From Ichthyophthirius multifiliis (lineage: Eukaryota > Ciliophora > Oligohymenophorea > Hymenostomatida), in assembly GCF_000220395.1 (NCBI RefSeq), contig NW_004086094.1, positions 1 through 58,990 on the forward strand: 58,990 nt of DNA, given 5' to 3'. Below, piece by piece: positions 52,185 through 58,990 of this stretch. The stretch's first letter is position 1; each line of letters starts with the position of its first letter. The notes under the pieces were generated by a model that had not been told where the DNA came from, ran no database searches, and was given only the letters and a program-made list of their open reading frames with translations. A program made the position numbers and the translations under genes.

Positions 52185-52849
52185 TTTTTAATATTACTAT
52201 ACTATATTTATTTATGCTTATTGTAAAATGTTTTAATTGTTTTTAGATTTAGTTTATATTATTTCAGGAAGAATCTATATTTATTAAGTATTTTTATTCC
52301 TTTATTCTATCTATTATTTTAATAGTTTTAACTTTTCCATATATTTTTTATATCTCTTAGTAGTATATATAAAGGATTTTTTCTTTAGTAAAAAAAATAA
52401 AATAAAAAATTTTGAATTAAAATTTGCTAAAAAACGCATAAAATTTTTTCATTTTCGTTTTTTTAACAAAAAATAAAAGAAAATTTATTTTAAAATACAT
52501 AAACGCATTAAATTTTGAATCTTAAAAGTATATATCAAACTATTAAATTATCTTTTAGTATATATATTCTTGTAATCTGTTTTATATAGAAAGATTAAAC
52601 TTTATACTAATTTAAAATGAGAAAAATATAAAAAGATAAAATTTGAATTTACATATATAAATACTTCTAATAAAAAAGACAAGAAATTATATTTATTATA
52701 AAAAAAAAATCAATTATTTTATTAAAATAAATAAAAACAAAGATAATTTAAATAATTTACAAAAAATATTTAATATTTTTAAACGTGTTAATAAACAATT
52801 TCAATTTATTTGACTATAACCATTTAAAAAATTTAAAAAGTCATTATTT
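52185..52849. other. Upstream region of the ATR-like gene
   Basis: A/T-rich. Contains AAAAAACGCAT at about 52,429 and TAAACGCATT at 52,500, 250-320 bp upstream of the kinase start. The standard ORF 52013-52246 on the plus strand is antisense to the kinase 5' end. Confidence 0.55.
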
Positions 52850-53320
52850 TCAATAGATAGAGATATTAATATAACTAAAAAATTAATGGGTTTCTAACAA
52901 TTTTTTAATATAAATGAAACTCTAAGTACATATATATCCTATTTTTATAATAATGACTGAAAATTGCCTCAGTAATATATTCAGAGTATTAAAATATGTA
53001 TATGAGAATAAATATTTCCTGTCAAGACTATGTATTTTTTCACCATAATTATAAAGAATTAGTTTATCTTTAAAAAAAAATATAATATTTTAAGTTATCG
53101 AAAATCATTTTTTTTAATAAAAAACAAAAAAATTATTGAATTTACTAATTTTTCGAACTAAATTTACACACAACTTCTTAATAATATTAATCAAAAATAT
53201 TATATTGTAATTTAAACTTTTATATATATAATAAAAAATAGTAAATAGAAATTTAAAAAGGGTGACTATAATAACAAAATTATCTTTATTGCTTTAAAAA
53301 TTATTTTAAAAAATAACATA
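52850..53320 (-). pseudogene. Hydrophobic ORF crossing a TGA, unknown
   Basis: Ending at TGA 52852-52850, the minus strand reads upstream as YINISIY, LLETHQFFS, GYICTQSFIYIKK, YLFSYTYFNTLNILLRQF and KLILYNYGEKIHSLDRK. The frame then continues through one TGA (about 53,104-53,106) into KKLCVNLVRKISKFNNFFVFY and NFVIIVTLFKFLFTIF. Composition is that of a membrane protein and clearly differs from A/T noise. A start at ATG 53108 exists in another frame (MIFDNLKYY) and would need a shift at a T9 run. It is a decayed gene, a mis-sequenced gene, or another case of TGA read-through. No family recognised. Confidence 0.4.
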
Positions 53321-53902
53321 AGTATATTTTTAATAAATTTAATTTTGAATTATTTATTTATATGTATATATCATTTATATATATCTTTTTTTATTTATTA
53401 AAAAATTATTTATTTTAAATAGTAAATAAAAAAATATTTAAATTTCCTTTAAAAATAAAAATTAAATATTATTCAATATATATTAATGTAAATAAAACAA
53501 GTTATTTTATTTATTTAATAATTGATTTAATTAATTATAAGTCAAAAAATACTTATTTTAATAAATAACATAATAATTTATAATTGATAAATATTATGGT
53601 TAATATTTGTACTAAAAAATAATATACTAATTAATATATATAATTAATCGAATTAATATTACAATATGTAAATATTGTTAAGATAAAAATATATTATTAA
53701 ATTTTTATTATAAAAAAAACAAGTAAATAATAAAAACAAAAAGCTAAAATAATTATAATATATAAACATAAAAAATATTTAAAAAAACAATTTAAAAAAG
53801 AATTAAATAATTTAAATAAATAAAATACATATAAAAATATAATAATTTAAAAATAGTTGACATAAAAAGTCTCTTATATTTATTTTGTAAAGAAAAATCT
53901 AT
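53321..53902. other. Gene-free AT-rich interval
   Basis: Nothing recognised except a TATATTTA stretch near 53,876, about 27 bp upstream of the hairpin island. Confidence 0.55.
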
Positions 53903-54005
53903 ATGCAAGCAATAAATTGCATGCCTGGATTCATACATAAACAATATCCAGTTCCTAAGCTGAGTTCAGTTTAAAATTGTCCTATTCTTTATAGAAGGAG
54001 AAATT
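53903..54005 (+). ncRNA. Candidate structured RNA (hairpin island); alternatively a small ORF
   Basis: A GC-richer island in a gene desert contains four consecutive stem-loops. ATGCAA/TTGCAT (53903-08 with 53917-22) has an 8-nt loop. CTGGAT/ATCCAG (53925-30 with 53946-51) has a 15-nt loop. AAGCTG/CAGTTT (53957-62 with 53967-72, one G-U) has a 4-nt loop. TTCT/AGAA (53985-88 with 53993-96) has a 4-nt loop and can be extended by CCT/GG. A TATA-like stretch lies about 27 bp upstream, and a long T run suitable as a Pol III terminator lies near 54,078. In AT-rich genomes GC islands often mark ncRNA genes. The same bases can be read MQAINCMPGFIHKQYPVPKL…, so a small protein is the alternative. It matches no snRNA, SRP, RNase P or telomerase RNA that I can recall; the telomeric template is absent. 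Confidence 0.4.
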
Positions 54006-54890
54006 ATTCATAAAAATGTAATTTACTATATATATTAATTTTAAATAAAAAGAATAATAGTAAAAAAATAAACATATATTTTTTTTTTTTAAATATTATT
54101 ATATTATAATTAATAAAAATAAAAAATATTGTAACAATTTATAAAATTTTTATAAATTAATATTTTTTATTTATTTATAAATTTAATATAAATATATATT
54201 TCTTAGTTAATTAAAATTAATATTAATATTTTTTATTAAAAATATTTTATTAAAAATAAAAAAATTAGAATTATTAATAAAAACTATTATTCGATTTAAT
54301 GAAATTAAGTATTTATTTACTATTTTTATATATATAGATTATAATAGCATAAAGTTTTTAAGTATATATATATATATATAATTTTATTTAAAAAATAGCT
54401 TGTCTTTTAATTAATATCTGTAGATATTCAATGTAATTAATTAAAAAGATAAAAGTAATTAATTAAAATTTTAAAATTTTTAAAAAAAAATTATTAATAA
54501 TTTAAATTTTATATAATAAATAAATTAATTATATTTTAAATTTTTATTAAATATCTAAACTAATATAATTTATTTTAAATATTATGTAATAAAATGTTAT
54601 AAAAACAAGAAATATTGAAAATAAATATAAAATTTTATTTTATAATAATAAATATATTTTTTTATTATAAATTAAAAATAAGATTTAAATTTAAAATTTA
54701 TTAATTTATAATTCTATTGATAAAATAATAAATTAAAAATACAATATTTAAAGAATTATTTCTTTATTTTTAAAAATCAATTTAATTATTTTACATTAAA
54801 TTATAATAATTTTTAAAAAATAATATATAATTAATAATTTTATATTTAATTATTTATATAATATTAGTTTTTTTATAAAACGAAAAAATA
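54006..54890. other. Gene-free AT-rich interval
   Basis: Contains a T run near 54,078, a TA run near 54,366, and an AT-rich inverted repeat at about 54,403-54,455 (TCTTTTAATTAAT against ATTAATTAAAAAGA, with ATCTGTAGAT between). Confidence 0.55.
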
Positions 54891-56254
54891 ATGATTTTAT
54901 AAAATATTCATGATGAAATAGTCTTTGAAATAATAAAATATTTATAAATTTAAGAAATATTTAATTTATTATTATCATCCAAAGCATTTTTCCATTTATT
55001 TACAAAAGACTACCTTTATAATATAATGTGCCTGCAAAACTATTTCGAACATCCTCTTGTATATGAAAAAAAACCACCAAACATGACATATAAACAATAT
55101 TTTATCGAGAACATTCAAAGAATATAAAAATACAAAAAAATATTGAATAAAGTAATAAACTTATACACTGAAAATGAAAACTTTAATTATTTTAAAAATT
55201 ACTAAAAATAAAAAATATTAATAAATGATTTTTAAAAAACCAATGAAATTATAAGCATAATAAACTAATATTACACCTAAATACCAAAAGACGTTTTAAT
55301 TTTATTTAGATTATTAAACGGTTAATAAGAATTAAAAGAAACAAATGCCGAAATATTTTTCCATTAAGGAATTTTTGGTGCAATTTAATATTACGGAACA
55401 TTTTTTATTTATGATTTTTAATAATTTCAAAAACCATTTTGTACCTATTTATAAAATTTAAAGGCACTCCCCTTTTCCAAAATATACCCAATTTAAAAAA
55501 ATTTATATATAGATGTATCTAATAAATTAGGATTTGGAAATTAATCTATATATGTATTATGCGAATAATAAAATTAAGATTTATATATTTATATTTTGCA
55601 TAAAACTATAGACTCTTTTATGTAAAAATTTAATAATTATAATTGGAATTAATAAGAAGGATACTGGGATTAATTTGATACATTAAATAACCCAGGCTCA
55701 GATACTACTACCTAAGGCATTCGTATAAGATTAACTGCAAAGTAAATACATATATATAATTATTTAATATATAGTTAGTTATATATATTTCTAAATTGTT
55801 TTTTTTTTAAATAAATATATATTTTTTTAAATAATATAGACATGTTCCATATGATAAACATAATTGTATCGATAGTTTTTTTTATTCTTATTCTATTAGA
55901 ATATCTTCTAATGGTATTCCACCTAATAAAAAATATTAACTTTTGTCAAGAAAATGGATAATAACTAATGATAAAGAACCTAATAATCCTGAAATTATAA
56001 AGGGTAAAGGAGTTATAGGCTATTATCCTATTATATTCGAAAATTGTGAAGATTTTATTTATTAAAGTTGTTGTTCTATTGAAGGCTTTACTGGATCAAT
56101 GTAAGGATCATTTACTTTTGAAGATATGGAAACACATGAATTAGTTGAAGCTATAATCGATGAATGTCTCTTAAGACCAGATAATGATTCTGTACTTTTA
56201 AAATATGACCCTTAAAATAAATAAAGGATTATTATTTATCCTTAAGGAATATGA
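54891..56254 (+). CDS. F-box protein with SUKH (SMI1/KNR4) and ApaG domains, FBXO3-like
   Basis: One intron (55742-55839) leaves exactly 422 codons (421 residues), ATG 54891 to TGA 56252-56254. An F-box-like start, IHDEIVFEIIKYLQIQEIF, leads into KAFFHLFTKDYLY. A SMI1/KNR4-type middle follows: IPKDVLILFRLLNGQQEL, then FHQGIFGAIQYYGTFFIYD and VLCEQQNQDLYIYIL. The C-terminus is an ApaG/FN3-like fold: YSYSIRISSNGIPPNKKYQL, LSRKWIITNDKEPNNPEII, GKGVIGYYPIIF and STEGFTGSM-like CCSIEGFTGSMQGSFTFED. This triple architecture is that of metazoan FBXO3, a substrate receptor of SCF ubiquitin ligases. Partners in ciliates are unknown. The frame is clean. Confidence 0.88.
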
Positions 56255-56402
56255 AAAAAATTAAAAAATTTATTAAATAAATACTTAAATATTTTTAAAA
56301 TATTAAATAATTATAAATTAAAAATAAAATAAATGATTTTTTTTTTTTTTTGAAAAATAAATAATATAATAAATTAGCCTTTTATTGATTTTTTTATTTT
56401 TT

Positions 56403-57181
56403 TCATATATTTGTTAATATTTGATTAATATTATTAACTTTTTATATTAACAATTCATTTACTTTTGATAAGCATTAAGGTTTATAACCTATACTATACA
56501 ATTCTTAAACAGTAATTTATTAATTATTTTAATCAAAAATAATATTTTTACCTCCAATATATAAATTTAGCCTGTTTTAACTTTATTTACACATACTAGA
56601 TTTGTTAAAAAAATAGACTATACGCATTATATAAAATTATTTTTATTAATAATTTTATTCACTTTAATATAAATCATATCATAATTATTTTCAAAAATAG
56701 TACGTATTATTTAATATGAGAATCCTTCCTATATAACTTCTTAATATAAAATATTTTATTCAATAACATCTAAATCAATTAGGAAAAAGTCTTTTTTAAA
56801 TTTAAATTCAACATTCTCTAAATAAAATATTAAATTTTTAACGTTCTTGAAAATACTTTTTGTAGAAATATATTAATTATAGATATTTGTTTTTACAATA
56901 TTTAGTTAGTCTAATTCATCTTCTTTTGAATGGTTTTACTTAATTAATTTTTAAATACTATTTAGTAATTCTTAAACTTTGTTTTATTTCTTTTTTAGAA
57001 TAACTTCTTAATCTTTATATAGTAATTAACTATTTTAAAAAACTAGAAACTCATTAGAATTTTCACCCTGAATAATTCCAGTTAATAAATTATAATGTAT
57101 TAGTTAATTATTTTCGTAATCATTTTATTCATATTCATGTTCGGTTCTACAAAATTAAATTTTTTTTATTGATTATCCCAT
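56403..57181 (-). CDS. Unknown protein, helical, Q/N/K-rich
   Basis: ATG 57181 (MGQSIKKIQFCRTEHEYEQ) opens a continuous frame: NLLTGIIQGENSNEFLVFQN, then ELDQLNIVKTNIYNQY, YLENVEFKFKKDFFLIDLD and QSIFLTNLVCVNKVKTGQI. A gt...ag intron after IYILE is clear. The most protein-like last exon, LYSIGYKPQCLSKVNELLI ending at TGA 56405-56403, is out of phase by one with that junction, so the 3' end is provisional. About 240 residues. Gly-2 might be a myristoylation site, but the rest of the motif is poor. No family recognised. Convergent with the FBXO3-like gene, 150 bp away. Confidence 0.55.
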
Positions 57182-57388
57182 TATTTTTAAAAATTTTTTA
57201 AAACAAAAAAAAAGTTAACTATGATTAATTTATATTTTTTAAATTTTGTTATAATAAGTATTTAAATTATACATAATTTTAATTTTATTATATTTATACT
57301 TTTAATAAATTTTTTAATTTTAATATATAAATTTATTTTTTTATTTAGAAATTTCCAAAAAATAAATATGTAATTATTTTTTACTTAG

Positions 57389-57707
57389 TCATTATTTATT
57401 GTATATTTTAATAAGTAAATTCTTATAATTCTCATTAAATAGTGTATTTCTTTCTAAATATAATATATATTTAATATTATTTTATAAATTTATATATTTA
57501 TACCTGATTTTTTGTAATTATTTTAATAAATTGTTTCAACAAAATTTTATATTTCTTCAGTTACATAATTTTATTTGATACAAAAAGCATTAATGTTTTA
57601 AATTCTAAATATTTTTTATAATTTTTCTTTATAACTATAATCTAAAAAAACACTTTTATATTTTTCTATAAAGCTAAATTTTAGATACATTCAAACAAAT
57701 CAGCCAT
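57389..57707 (-). CDS. Small protein, unknown
   Basis: ATG 57707 (MADLFECIQNLALQKNIKVF) to TGA 57391-57389, about 90 residues with one intron joined in phase (…YQNNYKK S|ERNTLFNENYKNL). Protein-like blocks are DYSYKEKLQKIFRIQNIN and YVTEEIQNFVETIYQ. One base is missing from a T run (A run on the plus strand near 57,644) between KVF and DYSYKEK. No family recognised; two cysteines and strong helical propensity are all that can be said. Confidence 0.5.
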
Positions 57708-58861
57708 TCTATTATTTATTTTTATTTTTTAAAATATATATTTTCTTTTATATTTTACTCATTTTTATAAATAAAAAAAATATATTAAAAATGACTTTCT
57801 ATATTTTATTTTAACTTGCTATATATACTTTTAAATCCAAAAATAATATTTTTTGAATTTAATTATTTCTAAAAAATATCTAATAATTAATCACATTCTT
57901 ATATTTATAATACATATCTTTTTTTAAAAAAATAAAATAAAAATTCTTTTTAAAAAAAATTTACGGATTTGTATAATTTTAAGCATAAAATGAAATCTTT
58001 TAAGATTTTTTGTTTTATTTTTTCATCTTTTTATTTATTTATATAATTTATATTAAAAATAAAATAAATATAAAAAAACATAATTAATCAATCTAATTAG
58101 ACAAATAAATATAATTTATATTGTTATAAATTAAATTAAATATAATATATAAATAATTCAAAAAACTTAAATTTCATTTTCTTTATTTTAAATCAAAATA
58201 TTAATTAAAAATATTAATATTTTAAATATATCATATAAAAATTTTAAGGATTTTTTTTTATATATAATAGTTCTTATTTTTCTTTATATAGTGTTTTTAA
58301 TAAAAATTATATATATCGTTTATTAAAAACCATTTCTATTAACAAATTATATTTAAATCATCAAAAATAAAAAACTATTTAAAACATTATGTTCTTTTAT
58401 TTTTTAAAGGATCTTTAAAAAATGATAACATAATTTATTTTTATTATATGCTTAAATGTTAGATAAGATTCTATAGACGCTGAAATCACTTTAACTATAA
58501 GTAACATATTAGATTTATAGAATGGATATAATAATTTAATTTTTTTTTTTAATAATGAAATATGTAAAAAAGATTATTTTTTCTAAATATTTTAAAATCA
58601 TTTTTGACATTTAAATATAATAAAGATATAAAGGAAAAATATCTATTTATTTTAAGTTTTATTGCAATTGAAATTGCGCTTATTTATTTTAAAAAAATAA
58701 AAATATATCAAATATATTTTTTAACAGATTAATTTATTAATATAAAAATATATTTTATTATAAAAATAATTCAAATTTTTAATTAACAATATGTAATTAT
58801 TTTATTTAAAAAATAAATACTATATGTTTTGAATATAAGGATTTATAAAAACATATTTAAC

Positions 58862-58898
<37 letters not shown>

Positions 58899-58990
58899 AA
58901 TTTTTTTATTTTTTTATATTTTATTACAAATTATTTTATAAAATTTTTTAATTTCACAATCTTTTATTTTAATATTTTAATAACTTATTA
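57708..58990. other. Gene-poor AT-rich contig end
   Basis: A minus-strand ORF at about 58,360-58,530 (MLLIVKVISASIESYLTF…) has mixed composition and could be a small gene, but is too weak to call. A (TA)n run lies at 58,865-58,895. There is no telomere repeat, so the chromosome continues beyond the window. Confidence 0.55.

Noticed and set aside
52013-52246. Hydrophobic plus-strand ORF resembling a small membrane protein
   Set aside because: Antisense to the Lys/Gln-rich N-terminus of the ATR-like kinase, whose frame continues into conserved domains.
1-58990. Possible tRNA, rRNA, CRISPR or transposon content
   Set aside because: No B-box-like tRNA arms, rRNA cores, regularly spaced repeats, transposase motifs, reverse transcriptase or capsid-type motifs were recognised on either strand.

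Overview
This window is the telomere-capped end of a ciliate macronuclear chromosome. Base 1 starts in CCCCAA telomere repeats. The DNA is extremely AT-rich. TAA and TAG fall inside every conserved protein at glutamine positions, and only TGA ends genes. Introns are mostly 35-110 nt, gt...ag and nearly pure A/T. Together these point to a hymenostome; the AT content and gene density suggest Ichthyophthirius multifiliis or a close relative rather than Tetrahymena (inference). The right end at 58,990 has no telomere, so the contig stops there artificially. All coordinates come from reading by eye with the ciliate code; standard-code ORFs are nearly useless here because TAA and TAG are sense codons.

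Layout. 1-3.4 kb: telomere, then small genes on the minus strand pointing at the telomere (a doubtful ORF, a dynactin p24-like gene, a small hydrophobic protein). 4.6-9.9 kb: an SLC44 choline-transporter-like protein and an AGC protein kinase (+). 10.1-14.5 kb: a Tim44-domain mitochondrial protein, a decayed gene and a small IF1-like mitochondrial protein (all -). 15.3-18.8 kb: the DNA polymerase delta catalytic subunit (+), which has an E2F-like box upstream. 19.3-27.0 kb: a ferlin and a multi-pass membrane protein whose frame runs through TGA (+). 27.1-28.4 kb: a cysteine-rich surface/secreted protein (-). 29.5-30.2 kb: a Q/N-rich protein (+). 30.4-37.1 kb: a coiled-coil protein, arginyl-tRNA-protein transferase ATE1 and a kelch protein (all -). 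37.6-38.7 kb: tRNA adenosine deaminase 1 (+). 38.8-41.9 kb: a poly-Q coiled-coil protein (-). 42.2-46.5 kb: PheRS alpha, a CaMK-type kinase and a small ORF (+). 46.7-52.2 kb: an ATR-like PIK-related kinase (-). 52.8-54.9 kb: a gene-poor stretch with a broken hydrophobic ORF and a GC-rich island of consecutive hairpins (candidate ncRNA). 54.9-57.7 kb: an FBXO3-like F-box/SUKH/ApaG protein (+) and two small genes (-).

The genes are ordinary eukaryotic housekeeping and signalling genes with no operon logic; neighbours are unrelated except for loose co-occurrence (Pol delta with an ATR-like kinase; several mitochondrial proteins). No virus-like element, IS, CRISPR, rRNA or tRNA was recognised. 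The observations most worth following are: (1) about a dozen places where a conserved or protein-like frame drops by exactly one base, mostly at A/T runs; (2) loci where the frame continues through in-frame TGA at tryptophan-compatible positions; (3) the hairpin island at about 53.9 kb; and (4) the E2F-like site upstream of Pol delta.
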